Part shown: piece after piece, positions 38,001 through 51,900 of the stretch
How positions within the stretch are numbered: the first letter of the stretch is position 1
Layout: each line of letters starts with the position of its first letter
From: Nipponacmea schrenckii
Taxonomy: Eukaryota; Mollusca; Gastropoda; Lottiidae
Assembly (NCBI GenBank): GCA_030562195.1
Contig: JAUJPP010000012.1
Coordinates: 10,292,001-10,356,000 of the forward strand
Direction of reading: 5' to 3'
DNA length: 64,000 nucleotides
Notes under the pieces: model-generated
The model's input: the letters and a program-made list of their open reading frames with translations, nothing else
Database searches by the model: none
What the model was told of the DNA's origin: nothing
Position numbers and translations under genes: made by a program

Positions 38001-41000
38001 CCTTGCCTGGCAAGCTATCTTTCAAGAATACAAACACAAATTTTGAGTCAAATTGAACGATAAACAAGCATTTTAGAGCGGATTTCTGAAATTTAGGAGT
38101 TTTCCGTTACAGCATTTCTGGTTTGAGTCAGAGGTCTGGAAATATATTTAATGGGTTATTCCGCGGTCAAAAAGTCTAACTACAGGTATTACAGTTTTTG
38201 CTGGGTACTCCGCCAACAATCACAACAAAAACAATATAACGAAAACAATAGTTTCGAGCTCAACTCAAAAGCTGTAAAAAGGTTTTTTGAAAATTGTTTC
38301 TAAATAAGATTGTATACATATAAGTGTATGATTGTATATTATTGTTCTATACTTTCCATGTTCAAAAAGAAAGTTGTCTTGGCCAAACCTCATCTTGTCT
38401 GGCAAGCTATTTTTATTTTTGCCTAAAAAAAAGCATATACATGTACCTAAGAAATTACCTTCTTAATTTTCAGAAAATAAAGATGTACAAGTTTTGGGTA
38501 CGGCTATGTTTGGAGAGTATGGTATGTTTGCTTTTGAGATAAAGCATAATTTGTTTTTTTATTTATACCTTAAAGGGATTGTTAAAGAGATTTTCGAAAT
38601 TTTTTATGTGTATCTGAAACACTGATTACAAAAATTCTATGGTTACTGGAATTCCACTTGAAATAAGTGTTTGATGACGTCACTAATTACAAAATATGCT
38701 TATGTATCAAAGAAAGCCCTTTGCAATAAATGACCTCATGAAATATATTTAAGTTTTTCCTGTAATAGTAGGAACCCGATTGAAAAGGTGTTAAATTGAT
38801 GTTGTCAGTGTCCCCATACCACATATTTTTTTTAGAAAATTTTCTTTCATTAATTTCAATTAAAGTAGACAGTAATATATTTTGACTATCTGAATCGTAT
38901 GGCCTCTTTAGAATAATAAAGTTCATCAAGGTTATAAAGTAAACAATATGATTTTGAAATTAGTTGATACAGATTTGCAACAGGTCAAATATGAAAAGTT
39001 TTAGTTCATATATTCATTTTATCAACAGATCACTGCTACTTCACAGGTTGCACTGAAACCCTTCTTTGATTTTCAGTTTTAACTTTTATTTTTCAGTTTT
39101 GTCGATGTTTGGCTGGTTTGATGTCTGATTTTAACTTTTTATAGCAGATTACATACAGATTTTGAATCCGAGCTGAATTGAATTATTTGTTATTATGATT
39201 TTATTAAGGGACGATCCTAATGTATTGTATTTTTCTATACATACTTATATGTTTGATGACAAAAAAAAACCAAAAGGTAAAATAATTTACCTATTGATCT
39301 AAGTGTATAACTGACTGGGATACAGTTGGCAAGGAGAAGTACTAAAATCAAAAGATTACTTAAAGCAGAGAATAAGTACAAAAAGCAGAGAATAACTATT
39401 AAAAGCATAGAATAACTATTAAATGCAGAGAATAACTATTTGAAGCAGAGAATAACTATTAACTATTAAAAGCAGAGAATAACTATTAGCGGGTATGGAG
39501 TTATCAGCATTAGCAGAAGATTACTTATAAACTTAAAACAAGAATGACTGAAATTGTAATCGGTGAAATTGTTTTCACCAAGAGAAATATTTGAGCTGTC
39601 TATTTAACTTTTCAGTTCACTTTTGGTTTTGGTTTGTTTATAAATTTTCAGCCCAGTATTATACTGACATTATGTGCACAATGCCTTAGAAATTTAGTCT
39701 ATCCTCACTTGGATCAAAGCATTTCTTTTTTTTAAAATTGTAGACAAACTGCACATTACAATGGATAGCTTTTTTAGTTAGTTGTTTAAGAGAAGAAATA
39801 TTTTATTCATATACAGATGAATCTTGTTTATTTAATCAAAATTCTCTACCCACCTATTCTCTATTTTTCACTTTAAGAAACTGAAATCAAGCCATTATCT
39901 TAACTAACTTGTGTAAGAAAATTAATTGGATCATCCAAATTCTAACAAATGGCTGCTGATCATTGTCCAATGACCTTGAATAAGTCATCTTCATTCATAA
40001 TTCCAGTCCACCCAGCTGTAAATGGGTACAGATAATCTTGGATAGATGAATGTCAAGAGATTTGGTCAAGGACCTGCTGGCAGAAAGTATCTTTAGTTCT
40101 TATCCTTTTAAAACGTAATTTTTTTGTCTTTCTAATTTTGTAATTGTTTTTCAGGTGGTTACAATTATGTTACAAAAGGATGGCTGTCACACCAAACAGC
40201 TATACAACTACGACTAGAAAATAACCCTATACAGATGTATAAACCTCGTCATAAGACACAGACTTATAGTATTAAATGTGTTGCTAAAGATTACAGAATC
40301 AAACATGTAAGTGAACAATTTGCCAATGTATAACACAATAGTGTACAAATTCACTTGTATAAAATGTCATATTTTACTCACTTTGTGTACAAACATATGT
40401 TTTACATATATCATCTCTGTGTACTTTAAAATGAATCTTTACAACCAATGATATCTTGACCTTTAGTTTTTATGTAAAGAGAATAGAACTGCTGGCTGAT
40501 ATCAGATCTATAATTTACTCATACTGTAATGGTACTTTTTCATGACAGTGTTTACTTGATTACCATGTATTTTCATAGTTGTAATTCTAATCTCTTTAAA
40601 TAAAACAGTTTGTAAGTGATGGACATATTATTTACAATCAAACTTTATATAATATTTTGATAATATTTCAGACTGATTCTAATACTATTAGTAATTATTG
40701 CGATTTTGGTGATGATGATAGTAATGAAGGTCCATTGACCTGCCAACTGTCAGAAGTCTGTGTCTCTGTAAGTTTACTTTCATTTTACTGAATATACATT
40801 GAGTTGATTGATTCTAACCTTTTGCATTTGTGCATTTGATGGACAGAGCACTTAATCTGAATACGCCTTTGTTATCTACAATTGTCTGTTTCGTTTCTTC
40901 ACACCTGTTTTCATCATAATGTTTGTTGGTGTAAATATGATAATATCAGTTGATTTTCACGTCCAAATGCTTATGCAGCAGCAGAATGTATATTATTAGA

Positions 41001-44000
41001 AATAGGGGCAGATTTTATTTTCAGATTTATTTGAGGGATAGAAGGGCTGTGCGCTATATTTTAACTATATGTTATATGTTATAATATATGTTACATGTTG
41101 TTAATTTTGAAGGTTTTAAGAGAAGATATGTGTGTACCATGTAAACAGAATCAATTTGGTGTCATTTATAAACAGAATGATTACATGATTTTTAAATCTG
41201 AAACATTATTTCCCGAATCTCTTGTAAGTAAAACTAATGCAACTTGTATTTGTCATTTAGTCTGAAATGAAGCTTTGAAACCCTCAGCTGTCAAAAGCAC
41301 ATATTGAATAATATATTTAGAATAAAGACTTTTTGACAATATAACATAAAATGTTACCTATTAACACTAATGATAAAAAGAATCTTTTATATAAAGAATC
41401 TGTCCCTCTATGAGAATGATAATGTTGATAAAAATGATGTTGGTGGAGATGTTGATGAAGATGTTACAATGTGAATGAAATAAGAAAAGATCTCAACCAA
41501 CCAAACTCTTAATATTCACATTTTTGTTTCTAGGGATTTCAACTAGAATTTTATGTCCATGATAATATTTATGATAAAAATGTACCACGATACATAGGGT
41601 ACAGTCACTTGTTACCCATGGACTGTAGTCATACATTGGGCAGCAAACGTCTACCCATACTCTCCTTAAAGCATAGACCTATTGGTGAAATAGCAGGTAT
41701 TGTTTCATTCATTTCTTTTTATTTTCTTTCTTTCATTCTTTCATTATTTTCATACACCCACATTATAATGTGATCATGTTTGTTGTCACCTATGTCCGTC
41801 AGTACAACTGGCATGTGAACATGACAACATTTTTCATTGGATTTGAAAGAAATTTGGTCTGATCATGTATATTAATGAGATCTTGAACAAGGCCAAAACA
41901 TTGTTGGAGTTTCAATGTGTGCTTAAACAGAAATATACAAAGTTGTACATATAAAGTTGGCGTATCTTGCTAGGCAACCACTTGTTTGTTAGTTTGATCT
42001 GTTTGAAATGTGTTTTCAGTGTTCTAAATAAGCTTACAGATTTCATAGACACTAGTACTGTGTGATAAATAAATAGTTTTTCTTACTATGACACTATTTC
42101 TATTGCAGTCAATTTTATGATTGCTAAACCATTGAAAGATGTAGAGTTTGATATGGAACATTGTTTTCAAAGTCATTGGAAACATACTGAGTCTTTAGAT
42201 GTTGGTCACAGAGGAATGGGATCTTCTTATAAAAAGTGAGTTTAACACACATTATTTCACCTACCGGTAAAATAGACTTCTTTATTATTATCATTTAGAC
42301 TTGGCTTTACTAGATTCTTGTAAACTAAACAATATATGCTTTGATGTGTTTTGAGATAGGTGTTGGAGATAACTTATACTGGTAGGCTGTTAGGAGCGTT
42401 TACAACATCTTAATGCCTAGCAGATGAATATCCAACTCGCTATTCTTCTTCAAAAAAAGATAATGTTATCTTTAGTTTATATATATATTGGTTGGACAGG
42501 TATTTCTATTGTTAAGAAATATATATTTATTTTAGGTTAGCCTTGGTTCGTGAAAATACAGTGGCATCATTATGTGCTGCAGCTCAAAATGTAAGTAGAA
42601 AAACTGATATAGACTGGTGATATAAGTCTTAAAATTCCTTTACAAAAACTTCACATATACAAGAAAAACTAGTCAATAAATATACAAGTGGTATTTCTTT
42701 AAAAAAAAAACAACAATTTATGAGCTGACTTATATAACTAGATATATGTGAATTATGTTTATTTTGTAGGGAGCAGATTTAGTGGAATTTGACATTATGC
42801 TAACACAAGATTTATTTCCAGTTGTTTATCATGATTTTGCTGTGCAGGTTATGTCTAAAAATGTAAGTTTTCCATAAGATTCAAGAAACTTAAGCACTTT
42901 TAGCAGAAAAGTGAATAGAAACAATGAATAAACTAGAAGTTGTAGAACTCCTCACACTTAGTTGAGGGATCCTTGATGAACACACCATATGATTGGTGAA
43001 CGTATTAAATAACCCAGAACATGAGTTCCAGATCAATTTTGCCAAATTTATTGCATTCAAATTTACCCGTACACAAAAATATGATACGTCCAGATTCACA
43101 GATAGATTTAGAAATGCTTTAGAATAAGGTTTATGGCCTGGTAAAGAACTGAGAAGAACAGGGGATAAGGTATTTGTTATGCACAAAGTGAGGGGAAATT
43201 TACCCCATTTCTAGAACATGTATTATTATATATCCCTAAATTGTCTGTCATGTAATCTTTGTGTTTGTATGTTTATAGAGAAGATCTAGTATTGAGGGTC
43301 AGGCATCTTCACATGAATTATTACCTATACCAGTTAAAGATTTAACATTACGCCGCTTACAGAGTATGAAGGTATGCTTTACTTAAATGATTCTCAGTTT
43401 GTTAGAAATCAAATGGGTTCTTTTATTTGTATCAGGGTTATTTATTGCTTTCATTTGCATCATTTTCTATTAGATATCTGTGGTAAATGTAATTATACAA
43501 AGACAAAATTTAACATATGGCCTCACTATTGCAAAAGCTGCTTTATACAGCCTTGCAGGTGACCTTTTAACTAAGGTGCTTGCTTTGAATGGAATTACAA
43601 GAACTACAGATGTCTGATTGAAAATGGGAATGGTATATATATTATATATACACATACATCTCTATAATTCCTTTAAAGTTTGATCAGACTCGAATATGGT
43701 TTACTTGCTGGCAAAACATTTAAATCTTGAAAAACAAATTAAATTTGAAAGTAAAATGTTAAATATATGAAATAGTTGCATGTTATATTATTTCAGCTAT
43801 CTCATTTGTCTTCTCAACTTGGACAGTTGATAGGTAAGGTTCTTTAAAACATGATAATTAGCCAGGAAGGTCGTTATTCATGTGAATTATAAAAAACTCT
43901 ACTTGCAATTATAAAAGGACTCTACCTTGGTGATATTGAGGTTAAAGCAACTTGACCTAGTCTCAAAACAATATTTGAATTTTTAGAAATATAACAGATG

Positions 44001-45947
44001 TTTAACAAATAAATCTATAATGATAAGAGATTTCATAATTTCTGTGACTATAAGATTTGATCATTTTTACAGAATTAAATGGTGAGGTAGATCCAGATAA
44101 TCTTCAACCATTTCCTACTTTACAACAGTGTTTTAAAGGTGTTGACGAAAGTTTAGGGTTTAATATTGAGATAAAATACCCATTACAAGATGTGGTGAGT
44201 AGATCATAATACATTATCAATAAATATAATAATTAAATAATTGAATTTACTATTAAAACGCTGTATAAACAACTATTCAACTGGAGTATCCAGTAACTAT
44301 GTATTTATACTTAAGTCTGTCTACTGAATATGATATAACAACTTTTCAAGAAAGGTTAGAGGAAAATTTTGTCAGTTATATTACATTTTATCTAACAGAT
44401 GGGACTCCTAGATTGGGCTTATTTTACAAGTGAGAAATGGATTTATCAATAGAGTCCTAGAAAGATGGATCATCCACACGACATAGTGTGAAACATAATT
44501 AACTATGTGTATATTTAAATATAAAAAGTTTGCATTTTAACTTGTAGCTATAATCAAAACTTCGTCATATTCAATGACTATACTGACATTTTATAGGAAG
44601 GTGTATGGGAGATGACTGGTTTTATGGATCACAATACCTATATTGATATTTTATTAAAAGATGTATTTAAAGGGGCTGGGTCACGCAGAATTATATTCTC
44701 TAGTTTTGACCCTGAAAGTTGTATATTGTAAGTTATTTGTAATGTTTAATTTAAAAAAAAAAAAATAATCATACTTATTAAAGTTAGCTTGCCTTTGGCA
44801 ATCCAATTAAAATATGTTGCTTGATTTCAATAGCCCAATCAGGTTTGAAAAGTTTGCCGTAAAAACTCAATATTTAATTTGATAAAAATGCTACTCAGCA
44901 ATAATAAGTGAGTCAAAATAGACTTTATATCAAGCCTTGAAGGCAAAAAAGAAACATGAAATTCAGTCATTCTCAAGGTTTGAGATATAATATTTATTGT
45001 TATTTGCAGGTTGCAAAGAAAACAGAACAAGTATCCTGTATTATTTCTATCTAATGGACCTACACAAAGATATAAGCCATACATGGATATTCGAGCTCAG
45101 GGATATGACAATGCAATGTATTTTGCACTTTCAGAAGGCCTTTTGGTAAGAATGATTTTGAAATATGGTTGATTATTAGCATGTTGTCAAAGAATAAAAT
45201 AAAATATCTTGTCTGCACTTCTAAACAAGTTGGGAAAAACATTTATCTTAACATATGTTTTTATTTCTATTTACAAGGTTTAAATTTAAGCTTTGGGCTT
45301 TGCTTGAATATTTAAATTGTTTTTGTATTAATATAGGGGGTAGATTTACAATCAGAAGGCCTACTACAAGATTTATCTATAATAAAGAGAGTGAAAGATA
45401 GTGGATTAATACTATTTGTCTGGGGTGAAGATAATAATGATAAAGAAATTATTGGTTTATTGAAGCGTCATGGCGTACAAGGAATCATCTATGATAGGTA
45501 AAGAAAACAAAAAATTCATTCTCATGACTTTGTATCATATTGTAATTTAACATATAGGAAAAATGCAGCTTCTAGTTATTGTTTGGATGGACCTTGTGCA
45601 ATTTACTGTGTCCACATTTTATAGGTAAATAGGTAAATGCCACTGTCTTGACAAGATAAATTTTTCAACCATATTTCCCCTGTTGGTGAAATGATTCTTT
45701 GACGGTTTGAATATCCTAATGCAACCTACTTAGTGAATTTTATTTGCAGTGGAATAAAGTACTCCCATGTTTGATTTCATTTGGAACTTTTAGTTAGGTT
45801 ATTAACAATATGACCTCGTGTTTGACCTTTTGTTTTTTTAGGATTGATTTTTACAAGCCAGAAAAAGGTAAATATTTTGAAGTTGAGAAGAAAGTTTTAG
45901 AAGAGATGAAGAAAGAGGAGTCCTCAGAGTGTAGAAATGGTTTATAG
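32038..45947 (+). CDS. GPCPD1: Glycerophosphocholine phosphodiesterase GPCPD1/GDE5, complete, 17 coding exons
   Basis: Cytosolic enzyme that splits glycerophosphocholine into choline and glycerol-3-phosphate. Coding exons: 32038-32186, 33730-33884, 38474-38521, 40155-40306, 40672-40767, 41113-41223, 41534-41696, 42109-42235, 42536-42590, 42770-42862, 43279-43371, 43797-43833, 44073-44194, 44597-44727, 45010-45145, 45337-45497, 45842-45947. They total 1935 nt or 644 aa (human 672), in frame at every junction. Residues 1-105 are a CBM20 starch-binding-type domain (VTGNIPQLGNWNPENVAAL, LQYRFCV). The GDPD barrel starts at DVGHRGMGSS (His325-Arg-Gly) and continues with ENTVASL, EFD (Glu358, Asp360), YHD (His373), GFNIEIKYP, RIIFSSFDP, KYPVLFLSNG, ILFVWGEDNND and GIIYDRIDFY. 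Key catalytic residues are present and there is no signal peptide. The ATG follows a probable acceptor at 32009, so a 5' UTR exon lies upstream. Intron 2 (4.6 kb) is packed with repeats. Confidence 0.97.
33153..33592. repeat. Dispersed element copy 1 in GPCPD1 intron 2 (internally deleted)
   Basis: It opens with atgggcgtatattgtaatcc and ends with the terminus ctgccagtgggcgcatatta, ccttgcctggcaagctatct (about 33546-33588), shared with the ends near 35950 and 38020. The inside holds two copies of caactcgtgctcac..tac.ggctacaattct. Confidence 0.6.
33916..35950. mobile_element. Dispersed element copy 2 with inverted ATACGCCCAC/GTGGGCGTAT ends and about 158-bp inner repeats
   Basis: The left end atacgcccacatgaaatggg (33916) and the right end ctgccagtgggcgtatatta (about 35912) are inverted over 10 bp. 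After a gtcc microsatellite (33960-34026) come about 11 tandem units. The motif cgcgttcaattttagcttgtaaacactcta recurs, degraded, near 34027, 34183, 34340, 34503, 34664, 34823, 34988, 35139, 35301, 35453 and 35610. Each unit also carries gattttgatgaaacttgg, aaggatgaaccctattgaaa and gttattgcccttgtt. Open frames on either strand here are the repeat unit read through and are not genes. Superfamily is unknown. Confidence 0.75.
33960..34026. repeat. GTCC microsatellite
   Basis: About 15 near-perfect tandem gtcc/ccgt units near the left end of the dispersed element. Related copies elsewhere keep only one or two units (22259, 37515, 41793), so expansion is local to this copy. Confidence 0.92.
35970..38025. 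repeat. Dispersed element copy 3 in GPCPD1 intron 2, probably with nested insertions
   Basis: It begins atacggccacatgaaatga (35970) and ends ctgccagtgggcgtatgtta, ccttgcctggcaagctatct (about 37980-38021). The stretch 36240-37480 lacks the inner repeat and looks like foreign sequence of unknown type. At 37490-37940 the family motifs return three times (cgcccctgtccgtgggtc, gaagctacaattttcaatag, gatgaaacttgg). The open frames 37496-37696 and 37696-37896 fall in these repeats. Confidence 0.6.
39361..39490. repeat. About 21-bp tandem repeat in GPCPD1 intron 3
   Basis: The unit aaagcagagaataactatta appears about six times with minor changes (agcatagaataa, atgcagagaataa); one copy has an extra aactatta. 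Confidence 0.88.
41751..41985. repeat. Decayed copy of the dispersed element in GPCPD1 intron 7
   Basis: It starts atacacccacattataatgt and ends gttggcgtatcttgctaggcaa, weak versions of the ends at 33916 and 35912. In between are cctatgtccgtcagtac, cattggatttgaaagaaatttgg and agatcttgaacaagg. Short and diverged, so older than the intron 2 copies. Confidence 0.6.
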
Positions 45948-48900
45948 AATGAGGAACATTAATTTTAGCCAAACTTCAACTACATTTATCGTTTAACCCT
46001 TTACCATGCATGATTTACTCACAGAGCCATTATTCAATTAGTTTATTCTTTATGGCTACTTTATTTCATTTATAAAAATTATGAATTATGTTTACTAATC
46101 AAGGAAATTACTAACAATTATGAAACAATCATACTTTGTATTAATTCACATCCATGCTTTCTATGCCATTTGTTTGTTACAAAATTTATTACATTTTTTG
46201 AAATTGTTATTCATTTACTCTAAAAGCCAAAATTGAAATATGTGTTTTGCTTTATTTACTGTAAACTTAATACAAAATTTTATATATTTGTTTTATATTT
46301 GTGTGTAAATTAAAGGAAAATTTCACTAACAAATTGAAATTGATATTCATTAACTCAAAACTCACAAATTGAAATATATATTTTTCTTTATTTACTATAC
46401 AAAATTTTTTATTTTTGTTTTTTTTTTGTGAAAACTAATACAAGTTATTTCATTAATGTAACAAATTTTCAAATAATCATTTTTTTTGAATGTACTGCTT
46501 AGTTCATTTATTCCATCCTATTGTGAAAACTAATTGTAAATACATCATTTTGTAATTCCAAGCCATCAGTTAGCAAGAATAACAACTTTGTTTTGTTTGA
46601 TGTTTTTTAAATAAATATTTTAATTATTTTACATATGTTTGCTCATGTATTTGTCTGCATGATGTTACAATGCAATCTTTGACAATGCACACAATAAAGC
46701 AATTCTTTGTACTTGCTTTGCATAATACATTTTAGTGTTCATATACAGGGTAATAAAATCAAAACACAAAATCGTCAATTTAATGTTGTAGATGAAAGAA
46801 TAGAATTTTTTCAACAGTGAAATAAATGGTTTAATATATCTGTATGCTATATTTTATTAAGTTGTTTGATTGTTTAAAGAACTAAAAATGTCTAGTTTTA
46901 TTACACACTAACTCCACTAAAATTAAGGTTTTTGTTGTGCATATAAACTAGCGTCCTAGAGAAACGATACCAAAGTATTTTCAATTCTTTATTTAACTAA
47001 GTGAATTTTTAAGTATGAAAACATGCCAATATGTATTGTGAATCCCAAGCACAGCATAGTCGATTAAAAACATCAGGATGACTCGATCACTTCTAGGAAA
47101 AAATCCTGTGAAAGTGACAATTCCCTCTCTAGCTATACCTGCATATAAACTGTATAAAACAGCTGACAGACCTCACCCATCTTTATATTGTCATATTTAT
47201 TGTACAGATTTTATTGAAATAAAGATTTTAACAAATATTGTAAAAGGATTTTTCAAAAGCATAACACCAACCCTAAATTTGTACATTTTTAGTTTTTCTT
47301 TTATGTGGCAAACAGGTGGTTTCGTTTCTTTTGGACACTAGTATATGAAGTTATATATAAGATATCAATATTAATAATATATGTCATTGCTTATAACTTC
47401 ATACAAAAATATGCTGAATGAAAAAAACCTGGTTTTCAATTCGGAAATTTAAAAACTTGCCTTATGAATGAGACAACTTATAAACAATGTCAAGCCCATC
47501 TTGGTATTTTGATCATTTGCATGGCTTTCAGCTTGTAATAATATTTGATTCTAATGAGATAAAGATTAAACATTTGAAAAGATGAATAGATATTTGAAAA
47601 ATTATTAAATAAATCAAGTTATTTTCAAACTTCAAACTTATTAACATCAAAGTTCTTTTCACTCAGCCTTTTAAATATTTTCTTTCCTATCTGTCATTAT
47701 TTATTTACTCTAAGTTATGTTTACTTCCATTTTTTCTAGTAAATATTGGTAAGTAATCCTTTTTAAATTTTCAATTAATGCTGATTAAGAGGTTCTCAGA
47801 ATTTTAAATTAGAAAAATTGAGAAAATTACATTAATTATATTAACTTATTAATATTTATAATTATTAGAATTGATAGTATAGTTCTGATTTGTTATGTAT
47901 ATTTATACTAGTTTTTTTATTTATTAATTTATATTTATGTAGAAGAAATTCAATATTTGAATTTGAGTTTACAAGGGCAGCTACACACTGTATAATTTAT
48001 GCATACATTGTGCAGGAACTGTTTACTGTTATCATCTTGTTACTGTTAGTCTAAAGCTGAAATTTAATGGTCTAAAATTGAGCTTAATTTAATGATTTCA
48101 TATCTGAAATGTTATAATTTTAATGAAATTCAATAATATAATAAATGATTTCATGATTTAAGATCTCATGATATAAGATTTCATGATTCATGACCATTTT
48201 GTACAGTTATATTCTGCAATAGGGATCTGGTATAATTTGATAGATTTGATCAACATTATGGTTAGTTCTTGAACTATAAATGGTCAAATTGCTTATTTAA
48301 TCATTTTGCTTTCAAATGAAGAACTTTCCTAAGGAAAAGAACATTATATATATTCATATTGGATACAAATTAAAATGGCAGGTCTGGTAGGACAAAAAAT
48401 TATGTAACAACCCTATCATGTTTACATAATAAAGATGTGTGTCACTAATACCTCTCTTATATTTTTAGTTCTTTTTTAACTTTAAAAGTATTCAGGAAAA
48501 TGGATGAACTTGATATTCTTAATACAGGTTCACATGCAACATAAAACCTATATTAGCAACTATGTTTGGACCAATTACCTTAATCTACAATTGCAAAGTT
48601 GTCATGAGTTGGTACTAAATTTAATTCCAATATATCAACAGATATCCTCACTTAATTTCATTTCTATTATTTGAGTACTTTTGTGCAGTTTTCAAATTCA
48701 GGTTAATTACTGTATTTAAAATAGAAATAGTTTTGTTTGTTTGTTGTTTGGAATTTGTCTTGAGCCATAAATATGTACTATGTACAAATAAATTATTTAT
48801 AATCAAATATGTTTTAATATTAAACTTAAAATAATTGTTTGAATTTTGTTGTTTTTGATAAAGCCTTCTTTTACACTTCTGTTAGCATAAAATACTTTAT

Positions 48901-51900
48901 TTGTGTGATTCCAGATCTGAGCCTTGTCTTTTCTGAACATAAGTTAAGAACAATATTCAAAATAACATATCAGCAAAACATTGGTAGCAGTTTAAGTCAC
49001 ATGAGTAAGTGAATTAATCTTGAGATTAAGTAGGTCTGTCATAATGAAAAGTGATATCAGGTGTCTAAAAGAGTAAGCATATTTCCCATAGTGCTTCAAA
49101 AAAATGAAAGCAAAAACAGAGACTTGACTAACATTAACAGTCCAAGGGAGGGAACTGATCTAGCATAGAAGAACTAGAATTTGCAGGAATCGGTTCTACT
49201 TTTTCTTGAAGAAATCTTTCGCATAAAGAGCTTATTCAGTTGGGTGTGGGAACAAGGAAAACAACACCAGCATCATGATGTCAGATAAGATGGCCGAGAA
49301 TTACATAAGCAGACCTATCAAACAATTTTACATTTAATGTAATGCTAAGGCTTCAAGTCCAGTTAAAAACAAGGCAATAAGAAGAAATGTTCCAAAACAA
49401 AGATCTACATTAAATAACAAACATTTTGGTTATTGAAATCTTTATTACCTAGCAACATTTCTTTTTTAAACATCATGATTAATAATTACACATGAATCGT
49501 GGTTTCGTTTAGTTACGTTATATTTGTGAAATGAACCTAGCACTTTTGTCTTTTATGTGTATTTAACACAAATATTCCAGCTATAGCTGTGTACAGATTC
49601 AACAATATCATAGAGAACAGCAACTAAATAAGACTCATTAATTAACATAACATAACATTGTCCATTACAAACTCAACATCTAATTCATTCTTAACCTCTT
49701 CTTCATGATTATTAGTATTCTAAAACATATTCATATAAGACTTGCTAGACTCATTAATAGTGATACTATATCATTTTAATTAACTGAAAGACTGACAAAT
49801 ACAGAATTGGTTTTCCATGAGAATATTGTCATATTCTGCTTAAAGTTAACTCTCAAGTTATATTTTTTAAAATTTATAAAGCTAAAATGGGCTTTCCTTC
49901 TTGAATCATAGCAGATCTATATATAAGTTATCTGGAAATCAAAATGTCTAATCTAGAAAAATAACTAGTGTAGAAATCTAAACGTTATTGAAAGCTGGAA
50001 GTAATCTTGAAATCTTTGACAATGCTACTAGTATCAATGCTAAATGCCTTCAAAAACTCTCAAAGAACTTTCCTGATTTTTGTCACAATGTATTAATAAT
50101 TCAGTCATAAAGATTTTGAAATACACACTTATTAATAATAATAATAATAACATAACTATATTCTTTATATTGTTTAAGTAATATTTTATATACAAATACT
50201 CAAATATCCAAACCTAGAGTCTAAACACTATTTTAAACTCTTAGATTTAATTGGAAAAAATGAAATAATTCTATGATTAATTATTAATCATCCATAGTGT
50301 CTATTTTAGATTATTGCCCTTCCTGTAATCTAGATCTCGTATTTTCAGGTAAATTTAGTTTGAACATTGTAAATAGCATAAGGAAATTTTTAAAATATAT
50401 AATTTTATAAATAAAGAAATAGATAGCTAGTAAAAGTTTTGTAAAAACTGAAATTTATCAAAGTTTGTTTTGCTTTTTCAAAGTTTTTATTTCATAAAAG
50501 CAAGTCGAATGGCGATGTCCAGATGGAGATTTCACCACAGAGACAAAAGTTGACAGCATGCGTCCATATAAAATACGTCAAAATGTAAAGAAATAGTTCA
50601 AGATTTCCCTGAAATACAACTTATATCTAGAAAGCTATATAGTTATAAATAAATAATTCTAGATATATAGAAGAATAATTTCTAAATCTAGACTTTTTAA
50701 AAGATTTCTAGTTATAAATATGAATCAAAAAAACTACTGAATCTAGAACATTTCTGAACATAAATACCCATAAAAATGTACCAAGTTTAAACATCCAAGC
50801 ACAAAAATTTCAAGAAGTCATTAAAAGATAAGTTTAAGATCCGAAAGATAAAAACATGAAATTTTTATGGCGATTTTATAAAATAACAAAGAGAAAGAAG
50901 AAGTATCATTAAAATATCTTATTTAATATGAAATCAACAAAGAGAATGAAAATAACAACAAACAATGATAAAATCTACTATGTATATACATGTAAGCACA
51001 CAATGAAAACAAATAATCAAAACAAGGGGCTAGACAGCCAGCACTATGCAGGTTTTTTTATCAGGAAGAAAAAAACTAATAAATAATAAACATCTAATAT
51101 ACACTAACATTAACAAATATATAGAATCCTAGCAGTTAATACCTCAATAGACTTTCCTTAAATTCATCAAAAAAAATCTAAAATCAATTTTTAATATAAC
51201 TGCAAAAGTTTGACAACTCAATCCATTCAATTGTTCCAATTAATAAAAACTTAGATAATTTTGAAAATAAGTTCAACCAAAAAACCTACATAATCTTCAT
51301 GCAAAATTTTATTAGAAAGAAGTTTTATTCATTGAAAAACCATACAGAATAAAAGTATATATTGTATTGTTTTATAGAGTGGTTTAAATCAGATTCAATA
51401 CGATATGCCTAACGAATGAATTCTACCCGATCATAATTTACATAAATAGGTACAAGTCAATTATCGATAAAAATTTGGCAATAAATATCCCCAAGAGTAG
51501 GTTAGTAAATATGATGTACTAGACAATGACATGGGATGATAAATGAAGCTGCCATTAACAAGAAAGATAGGAAAATAAAAATTTTGTACCAAAAAATAAA
51601 TCATGATTAAAATGAAAATACTATAGTTAAGTTTTGTGTTTCATAGAAGCATTAGTAAAAAAAAAAAAAATGCCCCAAAATGCCTAAATTAACTCTTTCA
51701 AGATGATTAATATTTGAAATGAAATAAGTATTCTGCATTAACCAAAGGCTATACATATTACTGTATTTTTGGCTAGAAATTTCTAATTTGATTCTACCGT
51801 TTCTAAATATTTTATATATTTCTAAGCAAACCTGGTTTAGGTTGATATTGTGAGAATTCTTGCTCAGTAACTGTCAAACAAAGGTATCTGTGCACATCTA

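Noticed and set aside
42890..43186. 98-aa minus-strand frame in GPCPD1 intron 10
   Set aside because: No stable match to a reverse transcriptase or other family could be made by eye; it may be a decayed transposon scrap, but support is too thin.
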